From Duganella sp. BJB476 (GTDB lineage: Bacteria; Pseudomonadota; Gammaproteobacteria; Burkholderiales; Burkholderiaceae_D): a stretch of DNA of 64,000 nucleotides. The stretch is from positions 186,001 through 250,000 of the forward strand of contig NZ_QVIO01000005.1 of assembly GCF_003416895.1 (NCBI RefSeq). Reading direction: 5' to 3'. The translations under genes were made by a program, and so were the position numbers. Shown in pieces: positions 7,214-15,017 of this stretch. Positions within the stretch are counted from its first letter, which is position 1. Every line of letters begins with the position of its first letter. The notes under the pieces were generated by a model. That model worked only from the letters and a program-made list of their open reading frames with translations. It was not told the origin of the DNA and ran no database searches.

Positions 7214-8134
7214 ATGAGGAAAAAACCACTGTTCACCCCGCGCGACCTTGAGCGGTTTAGAGAACGTTTTCGCGGCACTGGCATTTTTGAAGCTTTTATA
7301 GCTTGGCATCGAGTTACGCGTACTGACCCGTCCAGCAGGGGACGTTCACACCTACAAGTATGGGCAGGCCCCTCGAATGAGTGGAAACCTCGCCATTACG
7401 AGTTCCTCTCTGATGGCGAGCTTGTCGCATTCCACTTAGCGACTATGCATCCTGGCATCCTCGATATACGTGAGCAATTTCCGCTGGCGCTGGACTCCGG
7501 AACGCATGAGCTTAATGCGTATCGCGACCGTTTTGTAGACTCTACCTTCCCCGGGACTATCGAGTTAGCGGAAAAACTTCATATGAAACACCCAATTGTT
7601 ACCCATAAGGGGGACTCGGCTCCTTGGGTGCTTTCGACTGATCTGCTTCTCACAATTAGAGAGACAGGAGGCGAACTCAAGCTCTTGGCTGTTTCAGTTA
7701 GGCCAGCCATACCGTGGAAAGACGAGCGCGCTAAAGAACTACTCAATTTAGAGAGAGAGTATTGGACTGCCCGAGGCGTGCAATGGCTCTTAATTACGCC
7801 GACGCTATACGATCCGCTAGTAGCAAGAAACCTGCACATGACGAGCTGCTGGGCACTCGCCCCAAAGTGCGATCAACAGCTTCTGCAGTGGATGGTGGAG
7901 GAACAACACGGTCTTAATGGCGAAAACCTGACCTCAATCCACCGGCGTTGTCGCGAGATGGGTACGAACGCTGACGCTGTAAACCGTGCGCTATGGCAGG
8001 GAATATGGTCCAGCAATCTGCTGTTTGATTTGCGGCGAACACGGTGGCCGTCCGCGCCGTTCGTACTTCTTTCATCTCGAGAGTATTGGGATCGAAACCC
8101 GATCGTTTCAGGGCGAACCTCATGGAAATTCTAA
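7214..8134 (+). CDS. tnsA: TnsA-like transposon endonuclease
   Basis: Cuts the 5' ends of the transposon, so that with TnsB the element is excised rather than copied. 306 aa. The start ATG follows a strong GGAGAAAGGAAA ribosome-binding site. The family core is clear: RSHLQVWAGPSNEWKPRHYE, then DGELVAFH (E69), ILDIREQFPL, STDLLLT (D143), and DERAKELLNLEREYW. These correspond to E63 and D114 of Tn7 TnsA. The third catalytic element, Q-V-K in Tn7, reads S161-V-R163 here, so the usual catalytic lysine is replaced by arginine. The C-terminal part (~170-306) should be the winged-helix region that contacts TnsC. tnsB begins before this gene ends (13-bp overlap). Identity is secure; activity is uncertain because of the K-to-R change. 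Confidence 0.9.
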   Translation: MRKKPLFTPRDLERFRERFRGTGIFEAFIAWHRVTRTDPSSRGRSHLQVWAGPSNEWKPRHYEFLSDGELVAFHLATMHPGILDIREQFPLALDSGTHELNAYRDRFVDSTFPGTIELAEKLHMKHPIVTHKGDSAPWVLSTDLLLTIRETGGELKLLAVSVRPAIPWKDERAKELLNLEREYWTARGVQWLLITPTLYDPLVARNLHMTSCWALAPKCDQQLLQWMVEEQHGLNGENLTSIHRRCREMGTNADAVNRALWQGIWSSNLLFDLRRTRWPSAPFVLLSSREYWDRNPIVSGRTSWKF

Positions 8135-10341
8135 TCCACAATCAAACCGTACGTGTGATTTCTGAATTGGGTGAAGGCATGTACCGAATAGTGCTGAACG
8201 AGAAGGCGGATGGCCTGATAGCAGTAGTACGCATTGACCAGGTTGAGGGAGGCCCATTTGAGGAAGATGCTCGTCCACGCCAGGTTGCTACGCGCAATGG
8301 GAAAGCACGAAACACCGGGCAGATCCGTTGGCTGAAGCAAAACGTCCTGGATGCCCTAGGGGATAAGGGCCTGTTGCACGCTATCGAAGTAGGCCGCCAA
8401 AACTTCAGAGAAAGCGAAAAAGCGAAGAGTATCTTCGAACGTCGCAAGGCCGTTATGGCTGAGTTTCTCAATTTTGATTCATTGCGAAATTCAATCCTGC
8501 AAAGCCGAACTGGCTCAATCGGGCCGCTAGTAGAAGCGACGGCGGAAAAATATGGGGTAAGCAAATATTTTGTTTACAACTGTTGGTCGATGCTATGTCG
8601 TCTCGGTTTCCTGGAAGATAGCCTGCGTGCGCGTTACGATCGCTGCGGAGCGCCCGGCGTCACGCGAGATTGCGATCCAGGTGGCAGAAAGAAACCCGGC
8701 CGTAGAACCAACAGGCAGCGGATGTCCGCAGATACAGGCGAGCCGGTGGAAGATGGTACGCCAGCAATGAGCTCTAAATGGCGTCAAGTGATCGTGATCG
8801 CAGATCGAAATATACCTTCACCAAAGCCGAGGTGGAAAAGACGATACGCTAAGATCATGGAGAGCTTCGTCAAACACTTCCAACAGGAAAACGGGGAGAA
8901 AAAACCGCAGCCTCTAGAGCATGGGCTTTATCCAAACGAGCAGCAGGTCCGTCGCGTATTAGATATTGAGATACCGAGCATGCAGCAGATTCTCGAGCTG
9001 ACGACGAAAGGGCACTTCGCTGGACATAAACGTTCGATGACGGGCAAAGCCTGGGAACACTCCCCGGGCCCCGGACATACGCTTGCCATCGATTCGACTA
9101 AATGGGACATCTACCTGCGTTCGAGCGTTAACAGGGCATGGCCTATAGGCCGGCCGATCGTGTACATCATTGTATGTGTTTGGTCCACTGCCATCGTGGG
9201 ATTCTATTTGTGCTTACGGGGTCCAAATTGGGATATGGCAAAGATCGCGCTCTATAACACCGTCATAGGCACGGAACTATATCAATCGCTCTGGGGCTTT
9301 CAACCAATGCAAAGTCTCTATCCAGCACCCTCCTTGCCGGCAGTCCTGCTGTGCGATCGTGGCGAATACTTAGCCGAGAGAGCAAAAGAGACGTTACTCG
9401 ATTTGGTTGACCGTCAGAGCTTCACACCGCCTTACAGGGGAGATCTCAAAGGAAATGTAGAGGTCATTAATCGAATCGGAAAAGACCATCAGAATTGGAT
9501 TCCTGGCGCTATCGATGCCCGAAAAAAAGAACTGGAATTGCGTAAGTTTGACGCCAGCTCCGGTATCTTCACTGTGCCAGAATACGTGCAAGTTTTGAGC
9601 AATATCTTTTCGGAGTACAACCTCACAGCGGATCGGTCCAATCGCTTAACGACCGGCATGATCGCGGATGGCGTCCGCCCCACTCCGGCAGGATTGTGGC
9701 GGTGGGGACATGAAGTGGGCATCGGCTTCCAACGACACATGTCCGATGACGATCTGATTCAAAAGCTTCTATGCCAGAGCCAAGCCAAAGTCACACGATC
9801 GGGGATCATATTCAACAAAATGGCATATGAATCAGACGTGATCAATGCTGAACAATGGACTGGTCTTGCTCGCAACTTTGGCAGCTGGGAAGTACCTTGT
9901 CATCATTATCCGGGAAGTGTGTCACGCATATGGATCCCTAACGAGGTTTCCGGGACCGGGCGCTTAGAACTCAAACTTACGGACACCGCCACCGCAACTG
10001 ACACTCAGACCTTTGAAGAGGTGATAGATGCGTTTGCCTTCAACGATCTCGACAAGAGTGAAAAGCGGCATGAGACCTTCAATCAAGAGATGGAGTTCCA
10101 TCACAAAAACGAAGCGCTAGTCGCGAAGGCAAAGGCCAAGACCAAACAGGCTGTGAAAGATGCATCAGGCCCCAAACCATCGATACCTGAGGCTCGTGAT
10201 ATGGAATCAAAGGTTGCAGAACCATCTGTTGTGCAACCTGCCGCCGGCCGCTCGGCCCGTGACGTGGACGAGCTTGAGGATGATGATTATTCCTACAGCT
10301 CGATGATGGCCGCGGTTTTGAACGCTCAACGAAATACGTGA
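8122..10341 (+). CDS. tnsB: TnsB-like DDE transposase (Mu/rve integrase family)
   Basis: Binds the terminal repeats and performs 3'-end cleavage and strand transfer. I take ATG 8122 (739 aa), inside the end of tnsA; the longer frame from 8044 would overlap tnsA by 91 bp. The N-terminal half has helix-turn-helix DNA-binding regions. The rve core gives D324 (HTLAIDSTKWD), D412 (VLLCDRGEY) and E447 (GDLKGNVEVINR), with 34 residues between the second D and E. A Mu-type C-terminal beta-barrel follows (residues ~550-640). A charged linker leads to an acidic tail (ELEDDDYSYSSMMAAVL) of the kind that contacts the AAA+ partner TnsC. The reading frame is intact, with a complete catalytic triad. Confidence 0.95.
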   Translation: MEILIHNQTVRVISELGEGMYRIVLNEKADGLIAVVRIDQVEGGPFEEDARPRQVATRNGKARNTGQIRWLKQNVLDALGDKGLLHAIEVGRQNFRESEKAKSIFERRKAVMAEFLNFDSLRNSILQSRTGSIGPLVEATAEKYGVSKYFVYNCWSMLCRLGFLEDSLRARYDRCGAPGVTRDCDPGGRKKPGRRTNRQRMSADTGEPVEDGTPAMSSKWRQVIVIADRNIPSPKPRWKRRYAKIMESFVKHFQQENGEKKPQPLEHGLYPNEQQVRRVLDIEIPSMQQILELTTKGHFAGHKRSMTGKAWEHSPGPGHTLAIDSTKWDIYLRSSVNRAWPIGRPIVYIIVCVWSTAIVGFYLCLRGPNWDMAKIALYNTVIGTELYQSLWGFQPMQSLYPAPSLPAVLLCDRGEYLAERAKETLLDLVDRQSFTPPYRGDLKGNVEVINRIGKDHQNWIPGAIDARKKELELRKFDASSGIFTVPEYVQVLSNIFSEYNLTADRSNRLTTGMIADGVRPTPAGLWRWGHEVGIGFQRHMSDDDLIQKLLCQSQAKVTRSGIIFNKMAYESDVINAEQWTGLARNFGSWEVPCHHYPGSVSRIWIPNEVSGTGRLELKLTDTATATDTQTFEEVIDAFAFNDLDKSEKRHETFNQEMEFHHKNEALVAKAKAKTKQAVKDASGPKPSIPEARDMESKVAEPSVVQPAAGRSARDVDELEDDDYSYSSMMAAVLNAQRNT

Positions 10342-10356
10342 TGGGAGGGAGTGAAA

Positions 10357-11595
10357 ATGTATAACCCCTATGCTGGCAATATTTTGATTGACCGCTTGCG
10401 TCCGTTGTTATCACGGGACGAGGCTATGGCAGCTCTAACGTATCTGCCGGCCGTCCATGAAAACATTGCAGAGGTCCCACCTCACATCCGTCTTCACATT
10501 TTGCAAAACGTGCGCTCAATGCATATTCCACATCCATCCGAGCTTCGGTTGTTCGAAACGGTGGAGCTGAACATGAGGAGCAACCTCGCTTCTTTAGATC
10601 CAAGAAATCCCTCTGCAAGGCGCTTTATAAATAAGGAGAAGGGAGGAAGCCGCCCGATTCCTCCTGCAATGAGCGCAATCGTGGAGGCCCTCTCCGGGGT
10701 AGGTAAAACTGCAGCAGCCAAGCATATTTTAGGGACACTCGAACAGTTAATCATTCACGACGATTTCCCAGATGTCGCGTGGCCGGTTCCCCAACTCGTG
10801 TGGATAAGTTGCACTGTGCCTGGATCTGGGAAATTGGTGGATTTGGCGCGAGCTTTGATGCGCGAGACCGATAGAGTCTGTCAGACTTCCATATTCGATG
10901 ACGATCTTGCAAAACCTAGACCGGACGCTGAAGAAATGCTGAATCGTTGGATCTGCGAAGCGAACTCGCTCTACTTGGGCCAGCTCCACCTAGACGAAAT
11001 ACAAAATTTATTTACACTTCCAACATTAGAAGCTAGACGGAGAAAAAAAGACGATGCTCGTCGGATATCGTCGTTATCGTTGAAAGACGACCTTTGTTTG
11101 AGGGGGCTTTTAACTCTAATGAATTCTCAGATTTCGGTCCTCTTCACCGGAACGCCCGACGTTACACCTGCGTTCAATACGCGGTTCTCGACTGGCCAAC
11201 GTATTTCGGAAGGTGGGCATCATCGTTTCAAGCCAATTGAGAAAGTCAGCGATCCCTACTATCAGCAATTGTTGGGGGAGCTAATGAAGCATCAGTATGT
11301 AGCAGATCCCTTGAACAAGAAGGATGCGCATGAGCTGCCGCAACTTCTTCTTGACCTGACAGGCGGAGTTCTGCGGATCATATTCGCTCTGTGGATAGGA
11401 GCACATAGAGTCGCATTCTTACGTCAAAATACAGACTCCCTGAGGCTCGGTGACTTCGAGCGTGCCTCTGTCCTTTATCAACAGGCCATTCATTCTCCGA
11501 TCGAAGCTGTAAGGTCCAGGGATCCGAAACGGATGGGAGAATTCTCAGACATGCTCCCGTCGGATGATGCGAACTGGGCAGCTAATTGGGGATAG
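10357..11595 (+). CDS. tnsC: TnsC/TniB-like AAA+ transposition regulator
   Basis: ATP-dependent adaptor that links target-bound TniQ to the TnsAB transposase. The ATG at 10357 is preferred over the in-frame GTG 10351, since GGGAGGGA lies directly before the GTG and gives correct spacing only for the ATG (412 aa). The Walker A region is EALSGVGKTAAA (about residues 110-120), with Ala where GxxxxGKT has the first Gly. Walker B is LHLDEIQNL (about 210-218), and a sensor-type segment SVLFTGTPD follows. It starts 15 bp after tnsB, so it is in the same operon. The C-terminal half is helical and ends without a recognised domain. Confidence 0.92.
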   Translation: MYNPYAGNILIDRLRPLLSRDEAMAALTYLPAVHENIAEVPPHIRLHILQNVRSMHIPHPSELRLFETVELNMRSNLASLDPRNPSARRFINKEKGGSRPIPPAMSAIVEALSGVGKTAAAKHILGTLEQLIIHDDFPDVAWPVPQLVWISCTVPGSGKLVDLARALMRETDRVCQTSIFDDDLAKPRPDAEEMLNRWICEANSLYLGQLHLDEIQNLFTLPTLEARRRKKDDARRISSLSLKDDLCLRGLLTLMNSQISVLFTGTPDVTPAFNTRFSTGQRISEGGHHRFKPIEKVSDPYYQQLLGELMKHQYVADPLNKKDAHELPQLLLDLTGGVLRIIFALWIGAHRVAFLRQNTDSLRLGDFERASVLYQQAIHSPIEAVRSRDPKRMGEFSDMLPSDDANWAANWG

Positions 11596-11658
11596 TGGTC
11601 TGCCTTCCGAGCCGCAGTTGCCCGAATTTGTCGGGGGCGCGGCTTCAGTACTTTGCCA

Positions 11659-11761
11659 ACGGTACTCAGTATTCTCATCAATCCGGGCATCGATTCTCGC
11701 GGCAAGCCGGATCAGCCCACTTTCGGCCGAGTGTCCGGCACGATGAGAATACTCACGGTAC
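11659..11761. mobile_element. ~90-bp relic of an IS21-like element (solo end pair) with 7-bp direct repeats
   Basis: ACGGTAC occurs at 11659-11665 and 11755-11761. Between them lies a short insert whose ends are inverted: AGTATTCTCATC (11668-11679) and GATGAGAATACT (11742-11753). Inside, the unit ATTCTC...CCGG repeats, like the multiple GAGAAT/TGTCCGG-type end repeats of IS21-family elements. The direct repeats fit a target-site duplication. No istA/istB sequence remains, so this is a miniature or deleted derivative. Confidence 0.55.
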
Positions 11762-11779
11762 CATAACCCCCACGATTAT

Positions 11780-12679
11780 TTATGCGCTGCTTACCATTTC
11801 TTCGAATCTCGCCGCAGCCGCTGGTACAACGCAAAACGCTAGCAAGTATGCGATCCAAGAGCCAGCGTTAGGGGACCGCAGCAATACCCTATCAATCCGA
11901 GAAAACTGACCTCGCTTTTTCTTTAGGGTCTCGGGCAATGTCGCCTCAAGCCACGATCGAGGAAAAGCAGCCAGGATCTGATCACTGAGTAGTCGATGGG
12001 GCGCAGGTGCTTGCTCTCTGAGCGTGTAATCTATCCGCGATTCCTTCAAGTTGAAGATTTTATAGGCAATGTGCGTAGACAACGGCCGCTTGGACGTCAT
12101 TGTGACATTCGACAAACGTACAAATTCTGAGACGAATGGTGACGTGGCCGCCTCCATTGCGATCTCGTCTCCGACGGAATTGGCGAATTCTAGCGCTGCA
12201 GACGGCGCTAGGTCAAATACATCCCGCCCCCCCAAATAATGCAGTGGCGTTCGATGGTCACTACACAAGTAGATACCGGGCAATTGGTGAGCCCGTCTCC
12301 AATAGCTCGGTCCATGCAATTCGAAATCATCTGCAATGCATTGTGCGCAAAGATAGCCACCTGGTCTCAATATCCTTGTTGCCGCCCTGCACATGAAGGG
12401 CAACCGTTTTGGTTCCCCATGTTTGATGAGCGTGTCATTCCAGCGTATTGCGTGCTGATAAGGTAGTAAGGTGTGCGCAAGAACAAAGTCGGCAAAGTCC
12501 GCATTGGCCGCCTGAGCTAAAAGCTCAATCAAGTACCTTTTCTTCTGCGCTGGGTTCGCCGAAGGAAACTTGGCAGCAATTATTTTTTGTGCGCGGAGCG
12601 ACGAACAACCGCTGGAACGTGCAAGGCGTCCGGAGTATCCCAAGTAAAATTCGTCGGGAAGTGGTAGCTGGTAGAGCAA
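11780..12679 (-). CDS. tniQ: TniQ family target-selection protein (first copy)
   Basis: TniQ/TnsD-family zinc-binding protein that recognises a target and recruits TnsC. 299 aa. N-terminal motif LPDEFYLGYSGRLARSSG fits the family (the usual LP-x-x-x-E-x-L-x-S-x-x-x-R-L pattern). The zinc motif is C111-A-Q-C114 ... C139-S-D-H142, with the GPSYWRRAHQLPGIYLC segment typical of TniQ. The start is a TTG at 12679: an in-frame TGA two codons upstream rules out a longer protein, and no good ribosome-binding site is visible, so expression may be weak. It runs opposite to tnsABC and in the same direction as the second tniQ, 116 bp downstream of it. Confidence 0.85.
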   Translation of the reverse strand: MLYQLPLPDEFYLGYSGRLARSSGCSSLRAQKIIAAKFPSANPAQKKRYLIELLAQAANADFADFVLAHTLLPYQHAIRWNDTLIKHGEPKRLPFMCRAATRILRPGGYLCAQCIADDFELHGPSYWRRAHQLPGIYLCSDHRTPLHYLGGRDVFDLAPSAALEFANSVGDEIAMEAATSPFVSEFVRLSNVTMTSKRPLSTHIAYKIFNLKESRIDYTLREQAPAPHRLLSDQILAAFPRSWLEATLPETLKKKRGQFSRIDRVLLRSPNAGSWIAYLLAFCVVPAAAARFEEMVSSA

Positions 12680-12795
12680 TCTTCAATCCAAAAAAAGTCC
12701 CGGACCAAGATTGTAAAAGAAATCCCAAAAGACAACTCAAATTTCCAATACCCAATACCACCCCTTGAGGGCCAAATTATAGTCTCCCTTTTGAA

Positions 12796-13791
12796 TCAGA
12801 GCCGTCCTGACTCACCAATTTCCCAAGCGCATAGAAGCAAGTGCTCTAATGTTTTTAGACGGCTCTTGCCATTTACGTATCGCGACAGAAGCCGGTGAGC
12901 TGAAAGAACGGTATCGGGCATGCTTGCGAATTCCGGCGCACCGCGATAATTTTCCACGAAAGTCAGAAACCGCTTACAAATATTGGCGATTTCAGAATTG
13001 TCCGGACTGCGAAGCTTGTGCGTCGGGGTCAATTTGCCGCCCTCATGTAAGCGCTTGCGAAATCTAGCTCTCGTTGTCTCGACTAGGACTCGGCCTGAGT
13101 CAGATACCAGCTTAGAGGTAATTAGCTCCCCAAGCCAAACAAAATTGCTGAGGTTGGCTTGCCCGGCAAGGTGCGTGGGCGCTTCCAGAAACTCCTCCGC
13201 ACCGGGAGTCGCCCACATGAACCGCTGCCGCCCCTTCGCGGTCATGGACGCCGAAAGTAGTCCGCGACCATGGTGTAGACAAACCCAGACCCCAGGATAC
13301 TGGTGAACCAAATGCCAGTATGCGACACCGAAATTTTCTAGGTCATTTTCTACACACTCTGGACAGGCTTTGTGTGGATGCAAACCACTAAAGCCTCCCC
13401 GCCAAAGGTTCAGAGGAAATTTCAGAACGGTTTCGGCGCGCGGTCGCGCAGACCCCAGCAGCAAAGTTTCACGTTCGCTCATGAACGAGCGATAGAACCG
13501 CAACAGCGTATGCTCCACCAAGATCGACTTCGGAGTTCCTAGGCGGCCACCTGTTTTCCTCACGAAGACATCAAGGCTAGACAAGTTTTCGTGAAGGCTG
13601 GCGCCATTGTCCGTGCCAAAGAAGCGTTTGATCGTGTCAACTGCCTCAATATGTCCCCGAGACTGGTGGTGTCTGGAGAGTAACCCGTATATCGTTTCCC
13701 CTGGAAACCAGTCGAAAAGGTGGCCTTCGAACGCACTGAGTTGAGAACTTTTTGTGATCGAGTTTTGTGTGTTTTTTATCAATATTTTCAT
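12796..13791 (-). CDS. tniQ: TniQ family target-selection protein (second copy)
   Basis: Second, clearly different TniQ protein, 331 aa with an ATG start. It has the longer N-terminal pattern FDWFPGETIYGLLSRHHQSR typical of TnsD-side TniQ proteins, the zinc motif C143-P-E-C146 ... C171-L-H-H174, and the intervening FGVAYWHLVHQYPGVWVC. Its start codon directly abuts the right-end repeats (13792 onward), so its promoter must lie in or beyond them and may be controlled by TnsB binding. Two TniQ proteins in one element suggest two target-selection routes, as in some CRISPR-associated Tn7-like elements, but no Cas genes are seen here. Confidence 0.85.
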   Translation of the reverse strand: MKILIKNTQNSITKSSQLSAFEGHLFDWFPGETIYGLLSRHHQSRGHIEAVDTIKRFFGTDNGASLHENLSSLDVFVRKTGGRLGTPKSILVEHTLLRFYRSFMSERETLLLGSARPRAETVLKFPLNLWRGGFSGLHPHKACPECVENDLENFGVAYWHLVHQYPGVWVCLHHGRGLLSASMTAKGRQRFMWATPGAEEFLEAPTHLAGQANLSNFVWLGELITSKLVSDSGRVLVETTRARFRKRLHEGGKLTPTHKLRSPDNSEIANICKRFLTFVENYRGAPEFASMPDTVLSAHRLLSRYVNGKSRLKTLEHLLLCAWEIGESGRL

Positions 13792-13851
13792 TTAGCGACT
13801 TTATTTGGCTGTTTGCGACTTTTTTAAAACATTAGCGACTTTATTTGCACG
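13792..13851 (-). repeat. Right-end TnsB-type binding sites (three units in 20-bp phase)
   Basis: TTAGCGACTTTATTTG occurs exactly at 13792-13807 and 13832-13847. A degenerate copy (TTTGCGACTTTTTTAA) lies midway at 13812-13827. The core GCGACT starts at 13795, 13815 and 13835, which is a strict 20-bp period. In outside-in orientation the core is AGTCGC, the same as in the left end. Confidence 0.78.
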
Positions 13852-13903
13852 GAATACGTCGACGGGCCACGCATCCCGTGTAAAAAATATTTTTAAAAAT
13901 CGC

Positions 13904-13932
13904 TTGCTATTCAATAGCACACGATCTATAGT
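13904..13932 (+). promoter_or_regulatory. ohr promoter with overlapping operator-like palindrome
   Basis: TTGCTA (13904-13909), 17 bp, then TATAGT (13927-13932) makes a strong sigma-70 promoter about 100 bp before ohr. A perfect palindrome, TGCTATT-C-AATAGCA (13905-13919), covers the -35. A second dyad, CACAC...GTGTG, surrounds the -10. Both are plausible sites for a MarR/OhrR-type repressor that senses organic peroxides. Confidence 0.7.
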
Positions 13933-14033
13933 GTGTTCATGGGCGCTGCAAACAGCGCCGGATAGTAGTAGAAGTAGGTAGCTAGCGATTAGATAGTTAA
14001 TTAAACATTCTCACCAACTCAAAGGAAATCATC

Positions 14034-14459
14034 ATGTCGATCCAACAAGTTCTGTACCGCGCAAACGCAAAAGCAACCGGTGGCCGCGAAGGCCGTGCTG
14101 TTTCCTCCGACGGCGTGCTGGACGCGAAACTGACCACCCCGAAAGAACTGGGCGGCGCCGGCGCCGTCGGCACCAACCCTGAGCAGCTGTTCGCTGCAGG
14201 CTACTCGGCCTGCTTCCTGGGCGCGATGAAATTCGTCGGCGGCCGCGACAAGATCGCCGTTCCGGCAGACGTTTCGGTGGAAGGCACCGTCGGCATCGGT
14301 CCTATCCCTACCGGTTTCGGCATCGAAGTCGAACTGAAAATCTCGCTGCCAGGCCTGGACCGCGCAGAAGCCGAGAAACTGGTCGCCGCCGCCCACATCG
14401 TGTGCCCATACTCGAACGCCACCCGCGGCAACATCGACGTCACCCTGACCATCGTTTAA
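14034..14459 (+). CDS. ohr: Organic hydroperoxide resistance protein Ohr
   Basis: Thiol peroxidase of the Ohr/OsmC family that reduces organic hydroperoxides in the cytoplasm, using lipoylated partners. 141 aa, full family length. The start ATG follows AAAGGAAATC. The two catalytic cysteines are in [12 protein letters not shown] and [14 protein letters not shown], and the N-terminal segment [14 protein letters not shown] carries the conserved region for the catalytic Arg. It is monocistronic, with its own promoter (13904-13932) and a terminator at 14480-14515. The usual divergent or adjacent ohrR repressor gene is missing; the transposon end lies about 50 bp upstream of the promoter. Confidence 0.97.
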   Translation: MSIQQVLYRANAKATGGREGRAVSSDGVLDAKLTTPKELGGAGAVGTNPEQLFAAGYSACFLGAMKFVGGRDKIAVPADVSVEGTVGIGPIPTGFGIEVELKISLPGLDRAEAEKLVAAAHIVCPYSNATRGNIDVTLTIV

Positions 14460-14479
14460 TCGATACGGTCCCCGAATGA

Positions 14480-14515
14480 AAGGCCGGCCCCTCCTCCGAG
14501 GCGCCGGCCTTTTTT
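14480..14515 (+). terminator. Rho-independent terminator of ohr
   Basis: AAGGCCGGC and GCCGGCCTT form a G/C-rich stem around an 18-base loop, followed by a run of T residues. It lies 20 bp after the ohr stop. Confidence 0.85.
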
Positions 14516-14554
14516 CACATACAATCGTTGTTTTGAACCGCATCGGGACACGCA

Positions 14555-15007
14555 ATGATTGAGTGGCAATGGCTGGCCTTTGACGACATCCCCCGCCTGG
14601 ACTGGCATGAAGTGCTGCTGCAGCGTCAGCAGGTGTTCATCCTGGAGCAGACCTGTTTGTACCCGGACATCGACGGCGCCGATCCACAGTGCCATCACCT
14701 GATGGCCTGGCGCGAGATCGACGGCAAGCGCACGCTGGTTGCGTATCTGCGCTGCGTGCCGCCCGGCGTGAAGTATGACGAAATGTCGCTGGGCCGCGTG
14801 CTGACCACGCAGGCCGCGCGCGGCAGCGGCATCGGCCGCGAGCTGCTGGCCAAGGCGATCCCGCTGGCAGAAGCACTGCATCCCGGCCACGGTTTCCGCA
14901 TCGGCGCGCAGGCGCACCTGGAAAAATTCTACGGCAGCTTCGGCTTCAAGACGGTGACCGAGCCTTACGACGAAGACGGCATCCTGCACATCGACATGCT
15001 GCGGTAA
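14555..15007 (+). CDS. elaA: ElaA-type GNAT N-acetyltransferase
   Basis: Small cytoplasmic acetyltransferase of the GNAT fold, 150 aa, the usual ElaA length. Recognised from LLQRQQVFILEQTCLYPDID, CHHLMAW, and the acetyl-CoA binding segment SLGRVLTTQAARGSGIGREL (R-x-x-G-x-G/A). The end has YGSFGFKTVTEPYDEDGILH, typical of ElaA. The physiological substrate is unknown in this family. It lies between the ohr terminator and the convergent histidine kinase gene, and appears monocistronic. Confidence 0.92.
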   Translation: MIEWQWLAFDDIPRLDWHEVLLQRQQVFILEQTCLYPDIDGADPQCHHLMAWREIDGKRTLVAYLRCVPPGVKYDEMSLGRVLTTQAARGSGIGRELLAKAIPLAEALHPGHGFRIGAQAHLEKFYGSFGFKTVTEPYDEDGILHIDMLR

Positions 15008-15017
15008 GACCCGTGCG

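Larger units (their letters stand above)
6161..13851. mobile_element. Tn7-like transposon with tnsABC and two tniQ genes
   Basis: A ~7.7 kb element defined by tnsA, tnsB and tnsC on the plus strand, two tniQ genes on the minus strand, and inverted arrays of AGTCGC-core repeats at 6166-6205 and 13792-13851. Base composition is visibly lower in G+C than both flanks. It separates the T6SS cargo from ohr. Exact ends and target-site duplication could not be fixed: GCAC occurs at 6157-6160 and 13847-13850, but the fit to the repeats is asymmetric. No cas gene, CRISPR array, resolvase or clear cargo gene is seen. TnsAB implies cut-and-paste transposition, TnsC the ATP-dependent adaptor, and the TniQ pair target recognition. 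The coordinates given are approximate. Confidence 0.8.

Noticed and set aside
8044-8121. Longer N-terminus for tnsB
   Set aside because: It would overlap tnsA by 91 bp; the sequence before ATG 8122 is tnsA coding DNA read in another frame.
11586-11909. 107-codon plus-strand ORF after tnsC
   Set aside because: It crosses the IS21-like relic and the end of the minus-strand tniQ; no domain or ribosome-binding site.
6157-13850. GCAC as transposon target-site duplication
   Set aside because: Only four bases, and using it places the terminal repeats at unequal distances from the two ends; a 5-bp match was not found.
6161-13851. CRISPR-associated transposon (CAST)
   Set aside because: Two TniQ proteins suggested it, but no cas gene and no repeat-spacer array is visible in the element; the only regular repeats are the 20-bp-phased end sites.
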